A stretch of 64,000 nt of DNA from a virus. This document shows, one piece after another, positions 40,218 through 48,954 of the stretch (positions within the stretch are counted from its first letter, which is position 1; every line of letters begins with the position of its first letter). The translations under genes were made by a program, and so were the position numbers. Where the stretch lies: positions 1 to 64,000 of IMG/VR virus record IMGVR_UViG_3300008117_000029; one strand, 5' to 3'. Under the pieces are notes generated by a model. The model searched no databases, was not told the origin of the DNA, and was given only the letters and a program-made list of their open reading frames with translations.

Positions 40218-42950
40218 ATGTTCAGTCACGAAGCAATTGAGTCTTTCCTATTAGGAAACGACCCCGAAGAATTTATTGTAGCAATAGAATTTGACTACGT
40301 CTCCAATTCAATTTTCAAGGTAAAAGAAATACCTGGTAAAGGTAAGGAAATACGTAAAGACACTTTTATCCCATTCGCATGGGTCGGTGATTTACGTGGT
40401 GTAAATTTCTACAACGATTCCAAAATGGCTCAAAAAGAAGCCATGACAAAATATGGAATTGTAATACAAAAATTAGATACAAAGGATAATGAAAGATTAG
40501 AAAACGGTTTGACCTATATGGTAAAATCGCTCAAGGGATACAGAGAACTGATTCAGTTTTTTAGAGATGGTGGATGCGACCCATGGGGAGAAAAAACGAA
40601 AGATAAAATATTAATCCTTCCACCTGTAGAACAATATTTGGTCTCTAAAGAAAAAAGATTATTCAAGGGGTTTACTGATTATGATGATGTGACACGTCTT
40701 GTATTTGACTTGGAAACAAATGCGTTAGACCCCAAAGATGGTAGAATATTCATGATAGGAATTAAGACCAATAAAGGATATCATAGAGTAATTGAATGTT
40801 TGGATGAATCACAAGAGAAGGGTGCTATACAGGAGTTCTTCAATGTGATTGACCAACTCAAACCATCAATCATAGGTGGATATAATTCGGCAAACTTCGA
40901 CTGGCACTGGATATTCGAAAGAGGTCAAAGACTTGGTTTAGATATGAGGAAGGCGATTAAATCCTTACATCCCCAACACTCATACACAAGAAAAGATACG
41001 ATTCTCAAATTAGCAAATGAAGTCGAAGATTTTCTTCAAACATCAATTTGGGGATATAATGTAATCGATATAATTCATGCTGTTCGAAGAGCTCAAGCCA
41101 TCAATTCAAATATCAAGGCGGCTGGTTTGAAGTATATCACAAAGTTTATTAATAAAGAGGCTCCTGACCGTGTTTATATCGAACACACGGACATTGGAAA
41201 ATTTTATGCCGCTAAGGAAGAATATTGGTTAAATATTAAAAACGGTAATTACAAGAAGGTTGGTTTGGACCCAAAGATTGATGAGGTATGTGAAAAAAGA
41301 AATGACATTTATATCAAAACTACTGGTGACAATCTTGTTGAGAGATATCTTGATGATGACTTGGAAGAAACCTTGGCTGTGGATAAAGAATTTAACCAAG
41401 CGTCATTTCTACTTGCATCTATGATTCCTACGACTTACGAAAGAGTATCAACCATGGGAACTGCGACTCTTTGGAAAATGCTGATGCTTGCTTGGTCATA
41501 CAAACACGGACTGGCAATCCCTGCCAAACAATCGAAGACAGACTTCGTAGGAGGTCTTTCTCGACTACTTAAGGTTGGTTATAGTAAGAATGTATTAAAG
41601 CTCGACTTCTCCTCTCTATACCCCTCTATTCAGCTTGTGCATGATGTATTTCCTGATTGTGATGTGACAGGTGCGATGAAAGGAATGTTGAAGTATTTCC
41701 GTGACACACGTATTCGTTACAAACAACTTGCGGAAGAGTTTGAAAAGTCTGACCCACAAAAGTCCGCATCATATTCAAACAAACAATTGCCCATCAAAAT
41801 ATTCATCAACTCCATGTTTGGTGCTTTGTCTGCTCCACAAGTTTTTGCTTGGGGTGACATGTATATGGGGGAACAGATTACTTGCACAGGTAGACAATAT
41901 CTGAGACAAATGATTAAATTTTTTATGTCTAAGGGTTATGTCCCACTTGTAATGGATACAGACGGTGTAAACTTCTCCAGTCCCGATGATGTGGAAAGTC
42001 ATCACTATGTTGGTCGTGGGTTGAATTGGAAGGTAAAGGCGGGAAAAGTTTATAAAGGTCCTGAAGCGGACGTTGCAGAATACAATGACATATTCATGAG
42101 GGGTGAGATGGCTCTCGATACTGATGGTGTGTGGCCTTCATGTATTAATCTTGCCAGAAAAAATTATGCGGTCATGGACGCCAAAGGAAAGATTAAATTG
42201 ACTGGCAATTCCATCAAATCAAAAAAACTTCCATTGTATATCGAGGAGTTTTTGGATAAAGGTATCAAATTACTTTTGGAGGGTAAGGGTAAAGACTTCG
42301 TGGAATATTATTATGAGTATCTTCAAAAAATATTCAACCAACAAATTCCCCTTTCAAAGATTGCACAAAGAGCGAAAGTTAAGTTAACACTCGAGGATTA
42401 TAAAAAAAGATTAACCCAAAAGACTAAAGCAGGGAATACAATGTCCCGTATGGCACACATGGAACTTGCACTTCAAACGGGGATAGGTGTAAACTTGGGA
42501 GATGTTATTATGTATGTTAATAATGGTGTCAAAGCCTCTCATGGTGATGTCCAAAAAAAGGGAGACAGTGTTCAGATTAATTGTTACATGTTGGATGCAA
42601 ACATATTAGAAAATAACCCCAATCTGACAGGTGAATATAATGTTCCAAGAGCAATTGTAACTTTCAACAAAAGAATTGAACCTTTACTTGTTGTTTATAA
42701 ACAAGACGTTCGTGACCAACTACTTGTTACGAATCCTGAAGAAAGGGGAATTTTTACGGGAGAACAATGTGAACTAATCAACGGTATGCCATTCGAAGAT
42801 GGAGACCAAGATAAACTTCAAGAAGATGTTTTAGATATAACATCGGATGAACTATCTTATTGGGAAAAACGTGGACTTGACCCTAATTACATGTATGAAT
42901 TAGCCGAAGAAAATTGGGAAACTAAATTAGGATTGCTTAAGACCGTCTGA
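40218..42950 (+). CDS. Family B DNA polymerase, T4 gp43-like
   Basis: A 910-residue replicative polymerase with a proofreading domain (T4 gp43 has 898 residues). The exonuclease has Exo I VFDLETNALDP (about 161) and Exo II GGYNSANFDWHW (about 220). Polymerase motif A is LKLDFSSLYPSIQL (about 460), motif B is KIFINSMFGALSAPQVF (about 527), and motif C is MDTDGVNF (about 578). All catalytic acids are present. It overlaps the convergent gene by 24 nt. It would work with clamp, loader and single-strand-binding proteins encoded elsewhere. Expression may be controlled by the structured leader. Confidence 0.95.
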   Translation: MFSHEAIESFLLGNDPEEFIVAIEFDYVSNSIFKVKEIPGKGKEIRKDTFIPFAWVGDLRGVNFYNDSKMAQKEAMTKYGIVIQKLDTKDNERLENGLTYMVKSLKGYRELIQFFRDGGCDPWGEKTKDKILILPPVEQYLVSKEKRLFKGFTDYDDVTRLVFDLETNALDPKDGRIFMIGIKTNKGYHRVIECLDESQEKGAIQEFFNVIDQLKPSIIGGYNSANFDWHWIFERGQRLGLDMRKAIKSLHPQHSYTRKDTILKLANEVEDFLQTSIWGYNVIDIIHAVRRAQAINSNIKAAGLKYITKFINKEAPDRVYIEHTDIGKFYAAKEEYWLNIKNGNYKKVGLDPKIDEVCEKRNDIYIKTTGDNLVERYLDDDLEETLAVDKEFNQASFLLASMIPTTYERVSTMGTATLWKMLMLAWSYKHGLAIPAKQSKTDFVGGLSRLLKVGYSKNVLKLDFSSLYPSIQLVHDVFPDCDVTGAMKGMLKYFRDTRIRYKQLAEEFEKSDPQKSASYSNKQLPIKIFINSMFGALSAPQVFAWGDMYMGEQITCTGRQYLRQMIKFFMSKGYVPLVMDTDGVNFSSPDDVESHHYVGRGLNWKVKAGKVYKGPEADVAEYNDIFMRGEMALDTDGVWPSCINLARKNYAVMDAKGKIKLTGNSIKSKKLPLYIEEFLDKGIKLLLEGKGKDFVEYYYEYLQKIFNQQIPLSKIAQRAKVKLTLEDYKKRLTQKTKAGNTMSRMAHMELALQTGIGVNLGDVIMYVNNGVKASHGDVQKKGDSVQINCYMLDANILENNPNLTGEYNVPRAIVTFNKRIEPLLVVYKQDVRDQLLVTNPEERGIFTGEQCELINGMPFEDGDQDKLQEDVLDITSDELSYWEKRGLDPNYMYELAEENWETKLGLLKTV

Positions 42951-43262
42951 AGAAAGAATATACCAATTACCTCCAACGTATTGGAATTCTACACAGGCAA
43001 ACTTATCTAATACAATTTCGTCCCATTCCTCGTCAATTTTTCCGACATCGGGTCTTACTGTTACCATAGTCATAGCTTTGACTACAACATGGTCTGTTGT
43101 TTTTGAATCTAAGACTAAAAATGATTGTGGGATTCCTCTAACAATTATACAAAATTCACCGTTGGTTCTATAATCCAATTCGGATACAACTGAAAGTTCA
43201 GATGTATTGATTGCATGACCATTAATAATTCTTTTGGATGGGATTGATTTTACTATTGCCAT
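42927..43262 (-). CDS. Hypothetical protein, 111 residues, probably virion-associated
   Basis: A small beta-rich protein (MAIVKSIPSKRIINGHAINT at its start, FACVEFQYVGGNWYILSSDG near the end). The final block resembles the WxxxxG ending of phage fibre and neck accessory domains. Its 3' end overlaps the polymerase gene by 24 nt on the opposite strand, and it is 1 nt downstream of the neck-like gene. No family is recognised. Confidence 0.55.
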   Translation of the reverse strand: MAIVKSIPSKRIINGHAINTSELSVVSELDYRTNGEFCIIVRGIPQSFLVLDSKTTDHVVVKAMTMVTVRPDVGKIDEEWDEIVLDKFACVEFQYVGGNWYILSSDGLKQS

Positions 43263-43263
43263 A

Positions 43264-44391
43264 TTAGATTACGTAGATTTGACGAGGCATTGCTCTGAAT
43301 TTCATTTGTTTATTTAAATTTTCAGCAATTTGTGCTTCTCTTTCCATAACCTTTTCAGGTCTTAGTCTTGTAAGCCATCCTTCAGCGCCCGTCAATTCTT
43401 CCATCAGTTTAGATTTTTCATCCTTGGCTTCAGTTAAAAGACTGGTGTAATCCATTGTAATTTCAGAATCAGGTGTCTTAAGATTCCCACTGTATTTACC
43501 TCTCACTCTTGCTAAGGTTTCTTTACAATATGCTGTAAACCATCTTCTTATCCATTGTTGTCCAGGAACATTGATATCTTCCCAACTCAAGGATTCAAGA
43601 GGAACGTCAGTCGGTAGTTTGATAATGTCAGGATTGTTTTTAAGACAATCAGCTCTACTGTCTGGTGTTACATCATAATACCAATACCAAACCGCTTTAC
43701 CAGCATACATGTTGAAATTAGCCCAGTTAAATTTACCACCAGGGGTATTCATCAAGTGTATCAACTTTTTACCATCAGGTAATGCGGTAATCCTATATGT
43801 CATAGAACCACCGAGAATTCTATTCAAGATATTTGCTTCTTGCATTCTGATGAGGTAATCAAAACCAGACATCATAAAATAAGAACCTTGGTATCCCATC
43901 TGAGCGTATCCTGCTTCATTGGCACCCAAACCTATACCACCGAATCCAAATCCACCAAGACCTCCAAGTCCGAATGCTGTCCAAGCCTGATTACTAAACC
44001 AAAGAAGTTCATTGACTTCTCTGTTGGCTGGTATTTCGTATGTCTGAACATTCTTTTCAATTATGAAATAATCTTTCTTCAAGACCCATGGTCCTACGGT
44101 CTGAAGTCCAACAATCTTAGAATACGAATATGCAAATTGTTGTTCGAAGTCCATTGTCCTTGTAACCAAAGCTCTGGCAACAGACTTTTCATTCATATTG
44201 AGGTTTACTAAGTTAACCCATTGTGAATCGATTAGCCATTGTAGAATATATTCTTCATAATCACCAATAGATAATTCCATTAGCGAGTCCATCATTTCGT
44301 CTTCTAATTCTACACTTCTTAAGGGTGCTCCCAACAAGTGTTTGACTCTTGTATAAATTTTACTTCTTTCTGGTTCTGGTAGTGCTGCCAT
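43264..44391 (-). CDS. Putative neck/connector protein, gp13-like
   Basis: A 375-residue protein. DYFIIEKNVQTYEIPANREV, a Gly-rich loop (GLGGLGGFGFGGIGLGANEA), and QQWIRRWFTAYCKETLARVR followed by an acidic helix resemble the architecture of cyanophage gp13 neck proteins, which end in a W-type helix, a Gly-x-Leu segment and an E/K-rich helix. T4 gp13 has 309 residues. A TATTTAT box lies 5 nt upstream. The call rests on remembered pattern similarity and is moderate. Confidence 0.45.
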   Translation of the reverse strand: MAALPEPERSKIYTRVKHLLGAPLRSVELEDEMMDSLMELSIGDYEEYILQWLIDSQWVNLVNLNMNEKSVARALVTRTMDFEQQFAYSYSKIVGLQTVGPWVLKKDYFIIEKNVQTYEIPANREVNELLWFSNQAWTAFGLGGLGGFGFGGIGLGANEAGYAQMGYQGSYFMMSGFDYLIRMQEANILNRILGGSMTYRITALPDGKKLIHLMNTPGGKFNWANFNMYAGKAVWYWYYDVTPDSRADCLKNNPDIIKLPTDVPLESLSWEDINVPGQQWIRRWFTAYCKETLARVRGKYSGNLKTPDSEITMDYTSLLTEAKDEKSKLMEELTGAEGWLTRLRPEKVMEREAQIAENLNKQMKFRAMPRQIYVI

Positions 44392-44396
44392 ATCAA

Positions 44397-44403
44397 ATAA
44401 ATA
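44397..44403 (-). promoter_or_regulatory. TATTTAT box before the neck-like gene
   Basis: Minus-strand TATTTAT, 5 nt before the ATG at 44391, in the 18-nt gap to the superoxide dismutase fusion gene. Confidence 0.35.
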
Positions 44404-44409
44404 TCTTTA

Positions 44410-45948
44410 TTATTCTATTTCGTGTAGTAGTGAACTAACGTTGAAGACATATTGGTTTTTATCACTTATAGGGTCGTTTTTGAATATAAGTATCTTATTT
44501 GTTTTAGGATTAATAAAAATATACCAATCGACTTCGTAATGCTTAACATTTCCTGTATCCAAAAGTTTAACTCTGTCCTCGATTATTGAAACATTAGAGA
44601 ATGGTTTAACCTGTGCAGAAAACTTTTTTCCATCTAAAATCACATTTACATCAATACCTTTGAAGGCGTCTTGTTTTCCACCATGTGAACCAATCTTTTC
44701 AATTTTAGCATTACCATCAAAATAGTCTTCTATTTTTTTAATTGCGTTGTCTTCAGACTTTTGACCCCTATCCCAAAGTTTTTTAAGGACTTTGATTATA
44801 TTGATAAAGTCTTCGTTATTCTCTGTAAAGATTTCGTTTCTGAAGTGGTCCAATGCTGAAATAAATCTAGTTGTTTCCTTTAGAGTTCTTTTTTCTTTTT
44901 TTGAAAAATCAAACTTCTTTTCTGACCTTCCAATTAATTCAATCTGTTTGTTTACTGCTTTTACCAATAAACAAAATGTATTGAAATTTGTATTAAGGTT
45001 ATTGAGTATAGACCTACCCTCGGGTGATTCTACACCATAAAATCCTGACATCTCTTCAGTATTACCCTCAACCCAAAAATGTGAAAATACTTTTTTTAGA
45101 ACGTAGGATACTCCCTCCTGATATCTTTTTTTGATTGCGTAATTATTAATCAAGTCTCTATAGAACAATACTTCTTTTGGATTACAGAATTGTGGTTCTT
45201 TTGATTCAGTAATTATTCCTTGAAATTTGTTCGACTCTAGTAGTTTTGTTTCAACTTTCATTTCATAAAGTTTCTGAACAAAATCCCAATTGACCACCTT
45301 CCAAAAATTTGAAATGTATTCGTCTCTCTTATTTCTGTATTTCAAATAGTAGGCGTGTTCCCAAAGGTCCAAACCTAATAGAGGGAAACCTCCACCTTCG
45401 ATAACATTCATAAGTGGATTGTCTTGATTTGGTGTCGACATTATTTTCAAAGTATTTTTTGAGGTTAAAATTAACCATACCCAACCTGAGCCAAATCTAT
45501 CCTTTGCAACAGTTTCAAATTTCTTTTTGAATAGATTGAAACTACCGTATTCTTTGGTAATTTTTTTATACAATTCCCCTGTTAATTTTTTTGGTGTTGG
45601 AGACAACATATTCCAAAAAAGTGCGTGATTGAATGCTCCTCCAGCGTTGTTCCTTACTACTTGGTCGTATCGACTAATGTTTTTGACAATTTTTTCTAAG
45701 TCTAAATCTCCATGTTTTTTCTTTGACAGGGCGGCATTTAATTTATCTACATATCCCTTATAGTGTTTGTTGTAGTGGAAATTCATCGTTTCTGCGTCGA
45801 TGAATCCTTTGAGGGCTGAATAAGAATAGGGTAGTTTTTCTATTCCAATTTTTTTCATTTCTGTAATCAACAATTGTTTTTCTGTTTCGATATGGTTTTC
45901 GGTAATTTGTTTTTCAATTTGTTGAATTCTTTCTTCTATTTTTTTCAT
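44410..45948 (-). CDS. Fe/Mn superoxide dismutase fused to an unknown C-terminal domain
   Basis: A 512-residue protein. After a 35-residue coiled leader, residues 38-235 form a complete Fe/Mn superoxide dismutase: LPYSYSALKGFIDAETMNFH, NNAGGAFNHALFW, GSGWVWL and LGLDLWEHAYY. The four metal ligands align with E. coli SodA as H58, H108, D194 and H198. Residues 240-512 are a separate helical then alpha/beta region with no family I recognise. It ends in DWYIFINPKTNKILIFKND, which has the look of a nuclease-like or restriction-fold strand set. Bacterial enzymes are about 200 residues, so the fusion is unusual. It may be a virion protein, since neck-like genes flank it. Confidence 0.85.
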   Translation of the reverse strand: MKKIEERIQQIEKQITENHIETEKQLLITEMKKIGIEKLPYSYSALKGFIDAETMNFHYNKHYKGYVDKLNAALSKKKHGDLDLEKIVKNISRYDQVVRNNAGGAFNHALFWNMLSPTPKKLTGELYKKITKEYGSFNLFKKKFETVAKDRFGSGWVWLILTSKNTLKIMSTPNQDNPLMNVIEGGGFPLLGLDLWEHAYYLKYRNKRDEYISNFWKVVNWDFVQKLYEMKVETKLLESNKFQGIITESKEPQFCNPKEVLFYRDLINNYAIKKRYQEGVSYVLKKVFSHFWVEGNTEEMSGFYGVESPEGRSILNNLNTNFNTFCLLVKAVNKQIELIGRSEKKFDFSKKEKRTLKETTRFISALDHFRNEIFTENNEDFINIIKVLKKLWDRGQKSEDNAIKKIEDYFDGNAKIEKIGSHGGKQDAFKGIDVNVILDGKKFSAQVKPFSNVSIIEDRVKLLDTGNVKHYEVDWYIFINPKTNKILIFKNDPISDKNQYVFNVSSLLHEIE

Positions 45949-45954
45949 ATTGGC

Positions 45955-45981
45955 GAGTTATTCGTTTTATATAAATAACTC
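45955..45981 (-). promoter_or_regulatory. Inverted repeat overlapping the promoter box of the superoxide dismutase fusion
   Basis: GAGTTATT (45955-45962) and AATAACTC (45974-45981) form a perfect 8-bp inverted repeat with an 11-nt spacer. The minus-strand TATTTAT box (45971-45977) lies in the spacer and right arm, 22 nt before the ATG at 45948. It could be an operator or an mRNA hairpin. Confidence 0.45.
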
Positions 45982-46007
45982 AGAATTGTTTTAAGGTTTG
46001 ATTGACT

Positions 46008-46220
46008 TTAATTTATTTTAACATAAATGTCACTGTTGGTTGGTAGGGCTAATGTATTATGATGATATATAATTTTTCCGTTTTCTGAAAAACTTGTTAT
46101 GACAACCTCTTCATTTAGGTCAACGTTAGCTAGTAATTTTGAATGTAATTTGTCTGATATAATTTTAATTCTATCACCAACTCTCAATTCAACTCCTTGG
46201 TGATTAGTTACTTTCTCCAT
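46008..46220 (-). CDS. Hypothetical protein, 70 residues, KOW/SH3-like
   Basis: A small beta-rich protein (VTNHQGVELRVGDRIKIISD at residues 4-23, then EVVITSFSENGKIIYHH). The pattern of V-G-D-R-I-K-I followed by a second strand pair resembles KOW- or SH3-like folds that bind RNA or protein. It lies 5 nt downstream of the helicase gene. The assignment is tentative. Confidence 0.5.
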   Translation of the reverse strand: MEKVTNHQGVELRVGDRIKIISDKLHSKLLANVDLNEEVVITSFSENGKIIYHHNTLALPTNSDIYVKIN

Positions 46221-46225
46221 CTATG

Positions 46226-47986
46226 TTAAGGGCGTAATTCGTTTATTCTTTTCAGAATTTCTTCGGCAGTGTCACCGATGTTTTGATTGTCACCCATAAC
46301 GGTCGCGATGACTTGCTTCTTATTATTAAGTATGTCATATATCGCGCCTTCGATTGTGTTTTCAAATATTGGATAATAGACTAACACATTATTTTTTTGT
46401 CCAAATCTGTATGCCCTATCTTCAGCCTGAGAGTGGTCCGATGGTAGGAATGATAAGTCGTTCATAATAACCGCTTCTGCGGAAGTCAAAGTAAGTCCAA
46501 CACCCGCAGCCTTTATGTTACCGACAAAAACTTTTATTTTATCATTTTCTTGAAATTGGTCAACACTAAATTGTCTATCTTGTTTTGTCATTGACCCATC
46601 AACTTTGACGGCAGTTTTTCCAAAATGTTGAACAATTTGATTTAGTGAATCTGTGAAGTTACAAAATATGATAACTTTTTTGTCCTGCTCTAATATGTTT
46701 TCGGCAAGTTCTATTGTTTGAGATATTTTCTCGTTGGCAATAACTTGTCTAACTTTTGTAAGTTTTGAAAATTGAACTGTTAACGATTTTGACTCGTCGG
46801 GGTTTTTATCATACCAATTATAATATTCCCCCATGAGTTCTTCATAGTCCTTTGATTTGAGTCTGAGATAAACAGGTGTGATAATTTTTTCAGGTAAATC
46901 CAAAACGTCTTCTTTCAATCTCCTTAGGATTGTATTCGAGGTTCTATCCCTTAGTTCATCTAAATTAGACGCACCCATTACGTTCCATACTTTCCTTGCT
47001 CCGACCTTGAATTGATATCCACTGCAATATCTTATGACGTAGGCCATCCAGTTCTTGGCAACAGGGGAATCTACGAGACTCAATAAATTATAATAATCAA
47101 TTGGTCTTGATGTCATCGGTGTTCCTGTTAATAACCAAAGTCTGTCAATTTTTTTTATGAAGTCGTTTATAAGTTTGGTTCTTTGTGCTTGAGCATTTTT
47201 GATATAGTGTGCTTCATCAATAACAACCAAATCAAAATTGGCTCTAAGAATTTGCGAATCATCTTTCTTTTTAGGGTCATGGAAGTTTTTTAGAATGTCG
47301 TAGTTTATGATTACAAAGTCGTGTTCTGTGCTAAAGTTTTTACCCTCCGCTATGTATATTGTCCTGTCAGAGTAATTTTCAATTTCACGCTTCCAGTTTA
47401 TCTTCAAAGTTGCGGGACATATGATTAAAACCTTTTTAGCCCCTGTTTCTAAGGCTGCAATTATAGTTGAGGTTGTTTTACCCAAACCCATATCATCGGC
47501 CAAAATATATTTTTTATTTTCAACCAGTTTCTGAATGGATTCTTTTTGATGGTTTAACGGGGGTCTGTTTGAATATTTTTCAAAATCGATGACAACGTCT
47601 TTAACGGTGTTGTCTTTTATTATAGAAGCCTTGGGTAACCAAAAATCATGTAGTTGTTCAGAGTCCCAAATCTTTCCCCAAATATGATAAGCTTTGTCCT
47701 TCTCCGCTAGAAGTTTTTCAACCCAGACTTTTTGTGGGATTTCAGTATACATCTTGTCGTCAGCTAATTTCTGTGCAAAATATGCGTCTAAAATTACCCA
47801 CTTTTTGGCAACTTTGGGTTGTTTGTCGTGGTTATTGATTATGTATTCTGATTGACTTCTTGTTGGGTAGAATTTTTTATTTACTTGGGATTTCCTTTGT
47901 AGTTCCAAGATATAATTGTTATACCCCTCATATTGTTCAAGAAGTGTTAGTGCTTTTGACTCGAGTGATATTTCTGATAAGCTCAT
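46226..47986 (-). CDS. SNF2-family DNA helicase/translocase
   Basis: A 586-residue superfamily 2 ATPase. Motif I is LADDMGLGKTTSTI (about 160), motif Ia is VLIICPATLKINWKREI, motif II is VVIDEAHYIKN (about 253), and motif III is LWLLTGTPMTSRP. The C-terminal half has KVIIFCNFTDSL, VDGSMTKQDRQ (IV) and VGLTLTSAEAVIM and QAEDRAYRFGQKN (V and VI). The last block is diagnostic of SNF2 (SMARCAL1/HepA-like). It may remodel forks or displace proteins and could play the part UvsW has in T4. It overlaps the SET gene by 4 nt. Confidence 0.9.
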   Translation of the reverse strand: MSLSEISLESKALTLLEQYEGYNNYILELQRKSQVNKKFYPTRSQSEYIINNHDKQPKVAKKWVILDAYFAQKLADDKMYTEIPQKVWVEKLLAEKDKAYHIWGKIWDSEQLHDFWLPKASIIKDNTVKDVVIDFEKYSNRPPLNHQKESIQKLVENKKYILADDMGLGKTTSTIIAALETGAKKVLIICPATLKINWKREIENYSDRTIYIAEGKNFSTEHDFVIINYDILKNFHDPKKKDDSQILRANFDLVVIDEAHYIKNAQAQRTKLINDFIKKIDRLWLLTGTPMTSRPIDYYNLLSLVDSPVAKNWMAYVIRYCSGYQFKVGARKVWNVMGASNLDELRDRTSNTILRRLKEDVLDLPEKIITPVYLRLKSKDYEELMGEYYNWYDKNPDESKSLTVQFSKLTKVRQVIANEKISQTIELAENILEQDKKVIIFCNFTDSLNQIVQHFGKTAVKVDGSMTKQDRQFSVDQFQENDKIKVFVGNIKAAGVGLTLTSAEAVIMNDLSFLPSDHSQAEDRAYRFGQKNNVLVYYPIFENTIEGAIYDILNNKKQVIATVMGDNQNIGDTAEEILKRINELRP

Positions 47987-48378
47987 TTTACTTCAATGTG
48001 ACTTCTACCGTCAGACCAATAACTTTCATCACCATAATAAGTTGTGACTTCCTCATCTTTCGAAATTGGTTTTGTTGCTTTAAATCTTAAAATGTCTTTG
48101 TCCAAATCGTCTTCCCATGTTGCGTTATAGTTTTCGGAATGGTTATATAGTGAACCATATCCAAGAGCAATAACGTGGTTTTGCCAATTCTCTCCTTTTG
48201 GAAATACAAATGTATAGTCAATTAAGGTGTAGTTTGTTTCTCCTCTTTGAACAGGTAATCTAAGAATCGGACACTCTTCAATAACCTCACCCTCGTTTAT
48301 GTCTTCACATGCGAAAACCCCCCAACCGTGAATTGAACTTTTTCTTACTTGTAGTTTTGTATTTCTTTGAATTTCCAT
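47983..48378 (-). CDS. Small SET-domain protein methyltransferase
   Basis: A 131-residue protein that is essentially one SET domain. HGWGVFACEDINEGEVI (residues 17-33) is the SET-N block, LYNHSENYNA (78-87) is the NHS SAM-binding motif, and KDEEVTTYYGDESYW (107-121) contains the catalytic-Tyr block. SET enzymes methylate protein lysine. The closest size match I know is the 119-residue viral vSET of chlorella viruses. The gene is translationally coupled to the SNF2 helicase (4-nt overlap). Substrate is unknown; phage or host DNA-binding proteins are candidates. Confidence 0.8.
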   Translation of the reverse strand: MEIQRNTKLQVRKSSIHGWGVFACEDINEGEVIEECPILRLPVQRGETNYTLIDYTFVFPKGENWQNHVIALGYGSLYNHSENYNATWEDDLDKDILRFKATKPISKDEEVTTYYGDESYWSDGRSHIEVK

Positions 48379-48405
48379 TTGGATTAAATATAATAAACTT
48401 AAAAG

Positions 48406-48412
48406 TATTTAT
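48406..48412 (+). promoter_or_regulatory. TATTTAT box before the neck-tail gene run
   Basis: TATTTATC, 24 nt before the ATG at 48437, in the gap between divergent genes. It would drive the rightward run of neck and tail genes. Confidence 0.45.
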
Positions 48413-48436
48413 CAATATAAACAAGTTCAGCTGACT

Positions 48437-48952
48437 ATGGCAGAGAAATTAGTTCCAATTACAAGACTCGGTAAATTTTTTGGCGGTGAGGATTACGCTC
48501 TCGACATTGGTATGGGTGAGGAGTGGTTAATTGGTGATATGAATTTCACCGTAATTTTATATAGAATAGATAGATACAAAACCAAAACTGATGATGTATA
48601 TGGTGAAGTTTTGGAAGATGGTATTCAGTTCTTAGCTCCCGTTGAATTGAAGGGTTACGTTCAGGTTATGGCTCCTACAAATAAAACTGTTGGTAACTCT
48701 AGAGTTGAGTTACAAGAACCAGGTAATATGAGATTTAGTATTTACCAAAAAACTTTGGATGACATGGGTGTTGATATATTCATGGGTGATTATTTTGGAT
48801 ATTATGAAAGTGAAGATAGAGTAAGATATTATGTTGTTAGTGATGATGGATATGTAAAGTCAGACAATAAACACACCTATGGTGGTTACAAACCTTTCTA
48901 TAGAACTGTTGTTGCCACATGGGTTAGTGAAAACGAATTTAACGGAATCTAA
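48437..48952 (+). CDS. Putative neck protein, gp14-like
   Basis: A 171-residue protein (MAEKLVPITRLGKFFGGEDY at its start). DDVYGEVLEDGIQFLAPVEL and MGDYFGYYESEDRVRYYVVS resemble the order of strands in cyanophage and T4-type neck proteins, which carry a YGE-type motif and an acidic F-x-G-x-Y loop. It starts a rightward run that leads to sheath and tube, where neck genes lie in T4-like phages (13, 14, 15, 18, 19). The call is moderate and depends on gene order. Confidence 0.45.
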   Translation: MAEKLVPITRLGKFFGGEDYALDIGMGEEWLIGDMNFTVILYRIDRYKTKTDDVYGEVLEDGIQFLAPVELKGYVQVMAPTNKTVGNSRVELQEPGNMRFSIYQKTLDDMGVDIFMGDYFGYYESEDRVRYYVVSDDGYVKSDNKHTYGGYKPFYRTVVATWVSENEFNGI

Positions 48953-48954
48953 TT

